Source: Ciona intestinalis
Taxonomy: Eukaryota > Chordata > Ascidiacea > Phlebobranchia > Cionidae
NCBI RefSeq assembly: GCF_000224145.3
Contig: NC_020179.2
Span: 3,747,885-3,811,884, forward strand
DNA length: 64,000 bases
Reading direction: 5' to 3'
In this document: positions 24,901 through 35,334 of the stretch, piece by piece
Position numbering within the stretch: position 1 is the stretch's first letter
Layout: each line of letters begins with the position of its first letter
Translations under genes and position numbers: made by a program
Notes under the pieces: model-generated
Told to the model about the DNA's origin: nothing
The model's input: only the letters and a program-made list of their open reading frames with translations
The model's database searches: none

Positions 24901-27900
24901 CCTTACACGTATTGTATATAAATTATTAACCATTCATTTTTCTTACAAAAACAATCTAAAAATCACAATTTTATTCCTTGATAAAATTGATATTTTTCCA
25001 GGCCAAAGCAAAATCTGCGGGTCTTTGGAATTTATTCCTCCCCCATTCTGACCATGGTGCGGGCCTTTGTAATGTAGAATATGCTTATCTATGTGAGGTA
25101 ATGGGAAGATGTCTTTATGCACCAGAGGTAATTTATTGTTACATGAAAAGTGTTGGGAGTGGTTGGGCAGCTTATGCATAGTTTTAAGTAGTATGAGGTC
25201 TATAGACCAGCCACCCCAAGATTTACAACAGGGTTGACATCTTGTTTTAGAACTCCAGTTTTTCCACTCCTTGTTAGTATACAAACAAGCAGGACCAAAA
25301 GATTTTTGCACCCATTACAATAATCAATGCGATTCCTTATGGTTAAATACTATGGTAAGTGATAACAATGTATTTAAATAAAAACATTGTTTTCCCAAAT
25401 TTAAAAAAACGTGACACCTATACACTGTATCAATACTGGGCAATTGTTTAGATATTTAACTGCTCGGCGCCGGACACAGGAAACATGGAAGTTCTTGCTG
25501 AGTTTGGAACTGAAGATCAGAAGCAACGTTGGTTGAAACCTTTGCTGGATGGAGAGATAAGAAGTTGCTTTGCTATGACTGAACCTCAGGTGTGGTTGTG
25601 TGGGTAGGGTTTTGGAACAAGGCAGGGATTCGCAAAGTGATTTTCTTTTTGCGTACGGTTTTTAAAGTGGCCAAAGAGCATGAGGTGTAATGTCTGGTGT
25701 ATAAGAAGACACCCATGTTATAACTGGTGTATAAGAATATACCCATGTTATAACTGGACAGTGAGCATGAGGTGTATGAATACACCATGTGTGTCTGGTG
25801 TATAAGAAGACACCCATGTTATAACTCAACAGTGAGCATGAGGTGTATGAATACACCATGTATGTCTGGTGTATAAGAATACACCCATGTTATAACTGGA
25901 CAGTGAGCATGAGGTGTATGAATACACCATGTGTGTCTGGTGTATAAGAATACACCCATGTTATAACTGGACAGTGAGCATGAGGTGTATGAATACACCA
26001 TGTGTGTCTGGTGTATAAGGAGAAACCCATATTATAACTTAACAGCAAGCAGAAGGTGTTTAAAAAAAACTGTGTTTATAGTGTATAAGAATACACCCAT
26101 GTTATAATTCGACAGTGAGCATGGGGTGTATGAATACACCATGTGTGTCTGGTGTATAGGAAGACACCCATGTTATAACTCGACAGTAAGCATGAGGTGT
26201 ATGAATACACCATGTGTTTATGGTGTATAAGAAGACACCCATGTTATAACTCGACAGTGAGCATGAGGTGTTTGAATACACCATGTGTGTCTGGTGTATA
26301 AGAATACACCCATGTTATAACTCGACAGTGAGCATGATGTGTTTGAATGCACAATGTATGTCTGGTGCTTAGTAAGACACCATATGAATAACTCGACTGT
26401 GAGCATAAGGTCTCTAACACCTCCACACAGGTGGCATCTTCTGATGCAACGAACATTGAGTCCTCCATTGATGAAGATGGAGATCGTCTTGTTTTAAACG
26501 GAAGGAAATGGTGGACATCGGGAGCTATGGATCCTCGCATGAAAATCATCATCTTTATGGGGAAGAATGATAAAAATGGTGATAATTATTTTGTTTATGA
26601 CATAATACAGTTTACATACCTTAATGTAGTTGACATATTCTGTAAACCGGGTCCTGATAAAGTTAAGACGATTCTTGAAGTTAGACGATTCTTGTAGCGA
26701 AATATAGTAGGGTGGGGGAAGATGGGACACCTTTTCATTCTATTTTCTCGTCCTATTTAGTAGTAAACAAAGAAAATTCAAAGAATTATGAAACCGTATC
26801 TTCACGACTCCCATAGACCATTTTTAATTGTTTAAAACACAATCAGGATATTTAGATATTCTGTGTTAAAGGTGTCCCATCCTCCCCCCATCCTACTATA
26901 ATTAAATTTTGTCAGTTTTCCGTAGCATTTAATCCCTAATTTATAATTGGATAAAATGGACAAGATTTCATTCTCTTTATCAACCAATTTGTCAAAGAAT
27001 ATTTGCAGGACTATATAATCACAAACCTCAAGACTTTAAAGGGCTGGTTGTTAATTATTTAAAACACGTTAAAAAAATATGAGGTTTTTCCCATCTTACT
27101 CTATAGTACTTTACCATTATTATAATAAACACACCATTTCCAGCTGCGAGGCACAAACAACAAAGTATGGTGTTGGTACCTTCCGACACACCTGGTGTCG
27201 AAATCATTCGACCACTAACTGTGTTTGGTTTCGACGACGCACCTGTAGGCCATGGTGAAGTCATTTTCAATAATGTATCGGTACCAAAGGAAAACATGAT
27301 ATTAGAACCAGGTGCTGGCTTCAAGATAGCTCAGGTATTTTTTTATGTGTTGTTTAATTCTGTAGGGTTATTTTTTGATTATGTTTGCCAATAAAGTAAT
27401 AAAGTCTTTTTTTGTATTTAAAATAGTTGACCTGTACGCAGCTGTTGTTTTGCTTATTTTAGTGAAAAAGCTCCAATAAGAAAATTCTACTCTGCTATTT
27501 TTTATCTCTCCCACATAAAATAAAACATAAATTTCAAATACTGTTGTTTATGCTTGTTTGTGTTGCTTGAAATCAAGTTAGATTTTATCTTATTTTGACA
27601 TGCTTGTCATACTGACTATTTTATATTAAGAGGTAATGAATGAATGAATGAATGTAACTTATTTACACTCGCTTGGTTGGACAACGACAGTCATTATACC
27701 ACAAATGTTGTTTCACAAACTGTGCCTGTTTTTTTACCTTTGTGGGTGATTATTTTTTGTAACCCCAGACATATAAAAAATACTGTTCCCATCCAGGCAA
27801 GGTTAGGTCCAGGTAGAATACACCACTGTATGAGATTGATTGGATCAGCTGAAAGATCTTTAGATTTAATGAAAGAACGTGTGAGTAATAATATGAAACT

Positions 27901-29267
27901 TTATTTTAAATGACATCTTTTTTTGGCAATTGTTTGTTTTTGAAATATTTTAAAGGCCTGGTCCTTTATAAACCTAATTGAATAAGCAACTTGTTGAGGC
28001 GTTTTTTTTTAATTTCTATCAACTGATAAAGTACACTCAAAATTTGTTTGTTTTTTTACTGTATTTTTGGCCAGAACCTTAATCCATTTAGCATAAGAAT
28101 ACAAAACGTTATAATTTTTTTCAAGGACGACACTTTCACAAATTTTTGACTCTTTTTTTAAACTTTTAGGTAAAATCTCGCGTTACATTCGGTCGAGCTT
28201 TAGTAACTCGTGACACAATATTAAGAGATATCGCAACTTCGAGAATTGAGATTGATCAATGTCGGCTCCTTGTGTTGATGACAGCTCATATGATGGACGT
28301 TGCAGGAAATAAGGTAAAGAAACATTTTACTACTTGTACCAAATACGTAGGGTCACATATGGGGGTGGTGTGGAACCCGTGTACCCTCTGCTTTTTTAAT
28401 AGCTAGACGCCTTTGATTCGACAGATACTGTTAAGCTGTTTTTTGTTGTGTAGTTACTAGTTATGACTTGTGTTTATGTATTTCAATTAGGTTTGGACTT
28501 CTTAACGCTTTCAAATTGTTTATAAGCCCTGTTTGTTTGAGTTTAGATGCACGGTGGCTGATGTTATAAAAATTATGTGTTTTGCCAAGCCCTTATCTGG
28601 ACTTTTTTTTAGTTTTGAATTAAGTTGTTGGTTAATTCAGAAAGTTTGGGTGACGTCTTGCGTAAATGTGGGTTTCTAAATGTACGGCAAACAGATTTAT
28701 TTTTAATTAAACAGCTCTCTTGTCTTGAACAGTAAGCATTGTGAAAATTGGTTCAGATTTTATTTTCAGCATATTTTTTTTTAATTACTTGTTTGTAAAG
28801 AAGACTTTTCTCTAATTTGACATATTAATAATCATTATGACATCATAGGCAGCAGCAAAGGAGATAGCCATGATCAAAGTAGCCGTTCCAATCACAGTGT
28901 CTCGTGTTATTGATCGAGCTTTGCAAGCTTTTGGTGCAGCAGGTTAGTCATAATGAGCTTTATTACGTCATAGTCAGTGGCGCAACCAGAAAAAAGTTAA
29001 GGGGGAAGTCTTTAGAAAAAAATGTTTTATTTCTAAAAAAATATTTTTTTTTTAATTTTAGTTTTTTAATAAGATGAGACTCCCTCCTTGGGACTCCCTC
29101 CTTGGTTGCGTCATTGGTCATAGTAGTCAGTTATTTATGAATGGTGTGCAGGTCTTTCAGGGGATTTCCCACTAGCTGGGTTTTATGCGTGGTCACGTGC
29201 GTTGCGCATCGCTGACGGACCCGACGCCGTGCATGAGGCAGCAATAGCGAAGAAAGAGCTAGCTTGA
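18940..29267 (+). CDS. ACAD10: ACAD10-like HAD hydrolase / APH-like kinase / acyl-CoA dehydrogenase fusion
   Basis: Twenty-one exons: 18940-19093, 19346-19494, 19927-20118, 20395-20553, 20981-21115, 21429-21601, 21865-21988, 22312-22438, 22618-22768, 23093-23238, 23723-23896, 24236-24391, 24594-24772, 25002-25127, 25452-25589, 26431-26578, 27144-27334, 27797-27880, 28170-28313, 28849-28942, 29152-29267; 1019 aa (human ACAD10 about 1059). Residues 1-263 are a HAD-like domain (FDMGG motif I, LLTNNW motif II, IFLDDM motif IV). Residues 264-613 are an aminoglycoside-phosphotransferase-like kinase ([10 protein letters not shown], catalytic [17 protein letters not shown]). Residues 614-1019 are an acyl-CoA dehydrogenase ([43 protein letters not shown]). 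ACAD10/11 enzymes act in mitochondrial or peroxisomal breakdown of unusual, including 4-hydroxy, fatty acids; for the vertebrate family the kinase and dehydrogenase domains are reported to convert 4-hydroxyacyl-CoAs. The HAD domain favours ACAD10 over ACAD11. One intron uses a GC donor. Confidence 0.95.
19722..19855 (-). mobile_element. SINE-like fragment in an ACAD10 intron
   Basis: tgaatgaatttaactcatgt, tcctcgcttgacaggcaatg, cattggtgttccgtatcata, then acgagttacattgtatgtga. Confidence 0.7.
21702..21727. repeat. TA dinucleotide microsatellite
   Basis: About 13 consecutive TA units in the intron after ACAD10 exon 6. Confidence 0.9.
21989..22311 (+). other. ACAD10: GC-AG intron in the ACAD10-like gene
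   Basis: The exon ends NIYKAAG-style at TATAAG and the intron opens with gcaagt rather than gt; it ends in ctataaag. Reading across gives IYK-DPSLPG, which matches the conserved kinase-domain sequence, and both flanks are phase 0. The remaining donor bases fit U1 pairing well (AAG|gcaagt), as expected for GC-AG introns. Confidence 0.85.
22495..22582 (+). mobile_element. SINE-like fragment, reverse of the other copies
   Basis: ggtgtataaaacagaacagt, acacccatgttataaac and aatgactgttgttgcca are the reverse complement of the common 5' part. Confidence 0.6.
24119..24147. repeat. TA dinucleotide microsatellite
   Basis: A run of TA units in the intron before ACAD10 exon 12. Confidence 0.9.
24437..24505 (-). 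mobile_element. SINE-like fragment in an ACAD10 intron
   Basis: aatgaataaatgtaactttt, ggcgaggcagtcgttataac and ggaatgtttctgtttcgcc. Confidence 0.6.
25677..26411. repeat. 71-bp minisatellite, about ten copies, in an ACAD10 intron
   Basis: The motif recurs every 71 bases (gtgagcatga at 25761, 25832, 25903, 25974 and onward) with few differences between neighbours, filling most of the intron between exons 15 and 16. Each unit holds two short palindromes, ggtgtatgaatacacc and ggtgtataagaatacacc, so single strands could form a hairpin ladder. The acccatgttataact part of the unit is the complement of a stretch in the local SINE family (ttataacacgggtgtt), suggesting the array grew from a SINE fragment. 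One copy near 26030-26100 is more diverged. Confidence 0.93.
26704..26900 (-). mobile_element. MITE, TA-target family, nearly complete, in an ACAD10 intron
   Basis: Ends tagtagggtgggggaagatg and the inverse cccccatcctactata give a clear terminal inverted repeat flanked by TA. The interior is in reverse orientation relative to the 547-735 copy. Confidence 0.9.
27636..27790 (-). mobile_element. SINE-like element with a tetranucleotide tail, next to ACAD10 exon 18
   Basis: Starts with four aatg units (the likely 3' tail on the minus strand), then tgtaacttatttacactcgc, acgacagtcattataccac and ctttgtgggtgattatt; it ends just before the exon 18 acceptor. Confidence 0.75.
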
Positions 29268-29664
29268 ACACGCCACCACGCGGAGGCTTCCTTGAGTAAT
29301 TACAGCCGCTATACGGCGCCGTGCGGTCGCCCAAATAGTGTGTAATTTCTGTGCGGTAATGGCACACATATTAACCCGTGTTTTAAAAATGCACGTAATG
29401 TTTCTATTTTATTTGAATTTAAATGAATCATGTTACAACCTGGCTTTTCTAATTTGTCTTTTAATTTAGGTAGAAAAATTCTTTATCGGTATATTTAAAA
29501 TTGAGCTGCATGTCGCGTATAGATTATTCCATTTAGATCTAGGAATATACCGGCAAAGTTAACGTTATATGAAGGTATTAGATTATTGAACTGTTTATTG
29601 TTAATTTATGGAGTGTGTGCTTTTTTTATGCAATACGATTTTTAATTCTAATACAAAACTGTAT

Positions 29665-29952
29665 TGAATGAAAGTATCTTATTTGTGCTCGCGTGTCGGG
29701 GTAACGACGGTCGGTATAACAATGTTCTGTATGGTACACTACACGTACGTTTATGTAACATTGTATTTTTTTGAGGAGATTTATGTGTAATGTATGGCTA
29801 ACAGTTTTTAGACAATCCTTAGTGACCACTGGGTTGAAGCATTTGCCGTTAAGCGTCTTGTCCAAGGACACATACCCAAAACAGTAGCAGCATCGAGTCT
29901 TGAACGCATAAACTCTGGGATATAGAGGCAGGCGTGCTAACCATTTTTCCGC
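29665..29952 (-). mobile_element. Fullest SINE-like copy
   Basis: From aatgaaagtatcttatttgt to ggcaggcgtgctaaccat. Read on the minus strand the right end gives tggttagcacgcctgcc and, about 25 bases on, gttcaagactc. These resemble RNA polymerase III A and B boxes of a tRNA gene, so the family is probably tRNA-derived. Confidence 0.75.
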
Positions 29953-30691
29953 GCACAACATTAGTTAAGTCGTTTTCTTGTTATGTCAATTTTTTATGAC
30001 ATCGCAGCGACACGTGTTTCGTTCACGGCTCACGCCCCATCAACCAACCACAAGTTAGATTCTGGCCAAGCAGCGACCGTTAACAGATGACTGCGCAACC
30101 GAAGCGCTTGGCTAACCACACCAACCATCCATTTCTCCATACGACAGCGAATCCAACTGATTATTACGTCACAGTGGTGTTTGTGATACGTCAACCGCGA
30201 ACGTGACGTCAGTTTCCGAAATCGATTCGAAAAGTCTGTTAAATTCCAATATGGCGGAAGTCGTACTTTCCATAATAAGAGATATAGTTGGGAGGGGGGA
30301 GATGGGACACCTTTAGCACGAAATATATAAATGTTCTGATCGTATTTTAAACAATTAACAATGGTCTATGAAAGTCGCGAGGACAAGGTTTTATAATCCT
30401 TGAATTTTTTTTGTTTGCTACCAAAATGTACGAAAAAATAGAATGAAAAGGTGTCCCATCTTCCTCCATCCTACTCAGTATTGGGATAAGATGGACAACA
30501 TTAGCATATAATATCCCACATTCCCTAATCACATTTCTTACAAACCATATTTTAAAGTCGTGAAGTTACAATTCTAGTTCACCGTAAATATTTCTTGTTT
30601 GCTACCAAATGGGTTGAAAAAAGCGTTTTTAAACGTGGAATTTCTTATCATCTTTAATAGTATAACTATGAAATGTAAGTTATCGAATCCC
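29718..30691. repeat. Duplicated block, copy 1 (carries a MITE insertion)
   Basis: Matches 30742-31523 in order and orientation with only scattered substitutions. Differences: copy 1 has an extra ggctcac-type seven-base stretch near 30023 and a complete MITE (30284-30475) absent from copy 2. Copy 1 ends at tcgaatccc exactly where the 50-N gap starts; the same point in copy 2 continues into unique sequence. The layout fits two alleles laid end to end. Confidence 0.9.
30284..30475 (+). mobile_element. MITE with a matching empty site in the neighbouring duplicate
   Basis: Present in duplicated-block copy 1, absent at the same point of copy 2 (near 31310), which marks its borders and supports insertion at TA. 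Termini: gttgggaggggggagatggg and the inverse cccatcttcctccatcctac. Confidence 0.92.
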
Positions 30692-30741
30692 NNNNNNNNN
30701 NNNNNNNNNNNNNNNNNNNNNNNNNNNNNNNNNNNNNNNNN

Positions 30742-30974
30742 CAAGAATGTTCTGTATGGTACACTTCACGTACGTATATGTAACATTGTCTTTTTTTTGA
30801 GGAGATTTATGTGTAATGTATGGCTAACAGTTTTTAGACAATCCTTGGTGACCACTGGGTTGAAGCATTTGTCGTTAAGCGTCTTGTCCAAGGACACATA
30901 TACCCAAAACAGTAGCAGCATCGAGTCTTGAACGCATAAACTCTGGGATATAGAGGCAGGCGTGCTAACCATTT
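30742..30974 (-). mobile_element. SINE-like copy in duplicated-block copy 2
   Basis: Same insertion as 29665-29952, truncated by the 50-N gap. Confidence 0.8.
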
Positions 30975-31309
30975 TGCCGCGCACAACATTAGTTAAGTCG
31001 TTTTCTTGTTATGTCAATTTTTTATGACATCGCAGCGACACGTGTTTCGTTCACGCCCCATCAACCAACCACAAGTTAGATTCTGGCCAAGCAGCGACCG
31101 TTAACAGATGACTGCGCAACCGAAGCGCTTGGCTAACTACACCAACCATCCATTTCTCCATACGACAGCGAATCCAACTGATTATTACGTCACAGTGGTG
31201 TTTGTGATACGTCAACCGCGAACGTGACGTCAGTTTCCGAAATCGATTCGAAAAATCTGTTAACCTCCAATATGGCGGAAGTCGTACTTTTTATAATAAG
31301 AGATACAGT

Positions 31310-31523
31310 ATTGGGGTAAGATGGACAACATCAGCATATAATATCCCACATTCCCTAATCACATTGCTTACAAACCGCATATTTTAAAGTCGTGAAGTTA
31401 CAATTCTAGTTCACCGTAAATATTTCTTGTTTGCTACCAAATGGGTTGACAAAAGCGTTTTTAAACGTGGAATTTCTTATCATCTTTAATAGTATAACTA
31501 TGAAATGTAAGTTATCGAATCCC
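31310..31523 (+). mobile_element. Diverged MITE relative (also at 30476-30691)
   Basis: tattggggtaagatggacaac followed by the family interior (taatatcccacattccctaatc, then ttgtttgctaccaaatg); the right terminus is degraded. The twin copy is in duplicated-block copy 1. Confidence 0.6.
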
Positions 31524-32503
31524 GCTGTGGCAAATCGTGATTAAACGGTTATAAAGAGTAAGCCACGTCGTAAAAATCTACATTAAAAGTTAGTGTAGAC
31601 ATATATTGTCTAGCTAAAGTAAACCCCACTTTGCAATATTCTACAAAACGTATTAATACTCGATAAATTTTTTAAAATATTTGTTTCAATTTTTGTTTTC
31701 GATATTTTTTTCGATTTTAGTTTTCTTCGCGTGTAAAGCTACAACAACTGTTATCACGTCATACGAATATCTGCCGCAACAAGGTCTTAACACCTTGCGG
31801 GATTATAAAAAGCGGTGATTAGCAAAAGGATTTGTCAACGAATTTCTGTTTGAAGTGAAAATTCCCACTGTGTATTCGCATAGTGAGACAATGGGTTGGC
31901 AGTCTGAATTATTTTCTCCTAATTGGAGCTATATGCACGTCTATAGAGCGGCAAAATTCGCACGCTGAAAACCAATTAGTAAGAATGTAATAACAAATGC
32001 CAAGTTGGGGATTTAAATTTCTGTCTTTTTTAAATGTATGAATGTATGTGGGAACCTTGACATTTTTTTAACATGTGACATATATAGTAGTGGGGAGAGA
32101 TGAGACATCTTTAACACACAATATCCAAACACACTGAATTCTATTCCACCCGAAGTATTGCTAACCGTCCCTTTGTGTCATTAATCACTGGATGAAGCAG
32201 CAAAAGCTGTCTCATTTTCACATCGCTTCGTCTTGACAAATGTAGACTGCCCTTCTGGGAGTCGAGTGGCAGACTGAATACGTGTAATTAATGGCTGTTA
32301 ATGGCGCTGTAAATAAAGGGAATCCACTGCAATGGCTTTTCGTTTATTGCGCTTACTACCGCGCAAGGTGCTGTATTATGACGTCACGACGATGTAACAA
32401 ACGTATGATTTACAGAAAACGTAAAATGACGTCAAGATTTCAGTAGTGTGCGCCATACAACGGCATTGGATTCTAAAAAAAAACGATCATTAGCTTTTAG
32501 AAA

Positions 32504-35334
32504 TTATTTATATTTAAAACTTACGCTTTGCATGGGAAATGACCGTTGGGTCACGTGGGTTTGGCTCGGCGAATTGGAGACGCGTTTTTCGGTGAACTCC
32601 CCGCTTACGTCATCGGGAGGGTAGAAGGATTTGTGGGGATAGTTGACGTTGGTTGGGGGGTACTGTGGGTAAAATGGGGTTGTTTGGTTGTTATGTGTGA
32701 TATAAATATATATAGATGGACCTTGTATTTTGTTAAACAGTGTTCCGATTAAAACTTTATAGGTAAACAATTACAAATTTTAATTGGGACAAGCCTTGAT
32801 TTTAAATTGACTTCAAGTTATAATCTTATCATTAAATAGATTCAATTTAAATTGTAATGTTTGTTGCCACATATCTATATTTCTGTTTTACCTCCGGAAA
32901 TGTTTGATACATATCTTCGTGCGGATGGTTAGGTGCAATGACGTCATCAGATACTCGTGACGTCATGTCCATTACTTGTCCAGGGAAAGTAGTTGGTCCC
33001 ATGCAGTTACTACCGTAGTTGATATCTTTCCCAAAACCTGGTGTTGGTGAAAATTGTTGGGAATTTATTGGTAAAATGTTATATTTTAAAGTACCTGTCA
33101 TGGCATTTGTAACCCAGTTACCTTCTGCGGAATTCTGTAGCGCATAAAAGCTCTCGTTGGCAAACGCCGCTGCCATTGCCGAGCTTGGACTGTTTTGGTA
33201 AACCTGGCCGGAAAACGGGAAGCTATTTCCCGCAGGTGCGGTTTGAAACGGCCAAGGGTTACCGCAAGACGTCGCTGCCTTTCGCTTCTTCCATTTTGCT
33301 CTGCGGTTTTGAAACCAAACCTATTTGGAAATAAACAAAAGCTAGAGTCAAGTCGCCTTAGCCAATGAAAGACTTTTTTTCCATTAGTCATAGCCGGTTA
33401 GATACGTCGACGTCGTTTACGGGCAAATTTCTGCGATTAATTTTCGTGAATTTTATTTCCGTACGACGCCTCTGTTTCAAGCTAAACTTTAGTCTTCCAT
33501 TTGTCTGTTTATATCAAAGCAGTTTGACTTCGATCTTCGACAGGCCATTGACAGTCATACCCAAATCAATACACCCTCGGCGAAGGGAATATTTACACGC
33601 GAAATAATACGCAGAAAATTTCATAAATATTTAATTAAATAATTCAACTTATGACAATAAATATTCTAAAAAAAGACGATTTTTTTTAACCGTAATTGCT
33701 CTAATAAAGAAATCGAATCCCATTCGCAATAATACGAATATTTTTCTTTATTTTTTTATATGTTTATGATTTTTTCGAAACGTGTCCAATTTTAAAATCC
33801 GGTCCGTATGTTGTTTCATATATTAGGACTGTAAAAATTCTTAGTTATTTAGGTCTGATACGTTTTGTGGGATTATTATATACAAGACTGTAAAACATCA
33901 TTAATAGGTAGGGAATACATATAGGCCCAAATATCAAACACCTGTATAAAGCAACCTGCCTATATATACGTTATAACATTGCAAGTTAGGGGCAACCCAT
34001 GTATCTAAGTATATGTACCAGCAGTAGGCATATGTTTAGCACTAAAATTTATGATGAAGCTTTAGAAACGTAAATTTGCAGTTTTGGTGACATAATTAAA
34101 ATAACTGAAACGAAAAACTTGACATTATATTTATTTTTTATAAAAAGTCTAGATTCACCCTCGTTAGTAATGCGGTTTCATCTGAAAATCGTTACACTAA
34201 AAACCTATGTTGTGTTTAATTTCCACGCATTGCAGTTTTTGCAAAGCTTGTTGTTGTAGTAGAGTGGAGGAAAATGAGACACCATAAAAAACGTATCCTC
34301 ATGACTCCCAGAGACCTTTGTTAATTGTTTAATAAACGATCAGGATATATTTTTTTGTAAAGGTGTCCCATTTACTCCATATTACTTAATTATCCTACCT
34401 GAACCCGGGACTCTGTAAGTCCAATACGATGAGCAATCTCTTCTCTCATAAAGATGTCGGGATAATGCGTGGATGAAAAACTTCTCTCAAGCTCACTTAA
34501 TTGCGACGGAGCAAAACGTGTTCTATGGCGCTTGGATTTCGTAACTTCCGATTTCTTCATAATTTCTTGTTTTTTCGAATCCGGGATTTTCTGTGGTGTC
34601 TTTATTTTTTGGGCGTTTAGTTGGTTCGTTTGTTTTGGGGTGTTTGATTGCTTGGTTTGGTCTAGTGTGGGTTGAGTTAGTTTGGTTGTTTCTTTCTGTT
34701 TCGGAGGCGATAAGTTAATTTCGTTGCTTGTGTTTTTCGTTGATGGTTTATCTTCTCTCTCCTCTTTGAAGCTGACTTTCGGTGATTCTATTTTCTTCAC
34801 GCTTATTGTAGAATGTGGTAAATTTTCTTGTTGGGCACAACTCCAAGTCTTTTTGCTGCTTTGGTTTTCCACAAGTTTTTGTAGCGCTGCAAGTTTGGGG
34901 TCAAAATGGTCAAAATTTGCCGAAATAGGAATTTGCTCAGCTGATGTCTCTTTGTTTTCGTATTCACTCGTACTGGTGTCGCAGTCGTAGTTCATCTCCA
35001 TATACTGCTCATAGGGCGATGTGAATGACAGTGAATCGTTACTTCCAGGAGCGTTTGGGGGGGAACTGTTCTCGTTTGTCGCTTCGACGCCGCTCACGTC
35101 ATAGCTCCATGGAAAAGGTGTTTCTCTTTCGTAGCCGTACTCGTTAAATCGACATCTTTCAATACTATGCCGATATCGTTGTTGTTTGCCACAATTTTGG
35201 TTTTCAAATTGGCACGAAGTGGTCTCACATTGGTCAGACCATCCCTGGTTTGTTTGGTCGAACATTCTCACAGTATCTTGTTCATAAATTTTGTGTGAGT
35301 CACATTTTGGAGATTCAAATATTAAAGAATCCAT
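32504..35334 (-). CDS. OTP: Orthopedia (OTP)-class paired-like homeodomain transcription factor
   Basis: Three minus-strand exons (34399-35334, 32892-33320, 32504-32662) encode 507 aa. Residues 267-326 form a homeodomain with [37 protein letters not shown] and [14 protein letters not shown]. This matches Orthopedia better than other paired-like classes; residue 50 is Gln. The intron falls between homeodomain positions 46 and 47, the position typical of paired-class genes. The 266 residues before the homeodomain are long for OTP and rich in Ser, Glu, Asn and Gln, with a Lys/Thr/Gln tract just upstream. I find no OAR motif at the C-terminus. OTP specifies neurosecretory hypothalamic neurons in vertebrates, so a neural role is likely here. 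The last exon contains a strong donor-like gtaagt just before the stop, so an alternative end is possible. Confidence 0.88.
34257..34388 (-). mobile_element. Internally deleted MITE beside the OTP exon 1 donor
   Basis: tagtagagtggaggaaaatg to the inverse gtgtcccatttactccatatta, about 130 bp, missing the central region. It ends only about ten bases from the splice donor of OTP exon 1. Confidence 0.8.

Larger units (their letters stand above)
30742..31523. repeat. Duplicated block, copy 2 (MITE-free)
   Basis: Begins directly after the 50-N gap at 30692-30741 and repeats copy 1 from gttctgtatggtacac onward. It provides the empty site for the MITE seen in copy 1: agatacagtattggg here versus agatatag, MITE, agtattggg there. 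Confidence 0.9.
29268..32503. other. Gene-free stretch: ACAD10 3' flank, duplicated repeat block, OTP 3' flank
   Basis: I see no supported gene. 29268-29400 is a GC-richer ACAD10 3' flank. 29665-31523 is a duplicated block (separate entry) with SINE and MITE sequence. 31524-32080 is AT-rich with nothing I recognise apart from an imperfect hairpin around 31779-31803 (ccgcaacaaggt / accttgcgg). 32080-32160 resembles half of a MITE. TGACGTCA octamers occur at 32379 and 32427, downstream of the OTP-like gene. Confidence 0.6.

Noticed and set aside
25573..26406. Several repetitive minus-strand frames ([14 protein letters not shown]) in the minisatellite
   Set aside because: They are translations of the 71-bp tandem repeat inside an ACAD10 intron; the 71-bp period is not a multiple of three, so frames change between units.
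31779..31803. Hairpin ccgcaacaaggt / accttgcgg as a possible small RNA gene
   Set aside because: Short and imperfect, with no promoter or family features; it resembles degraded SINE sequence.
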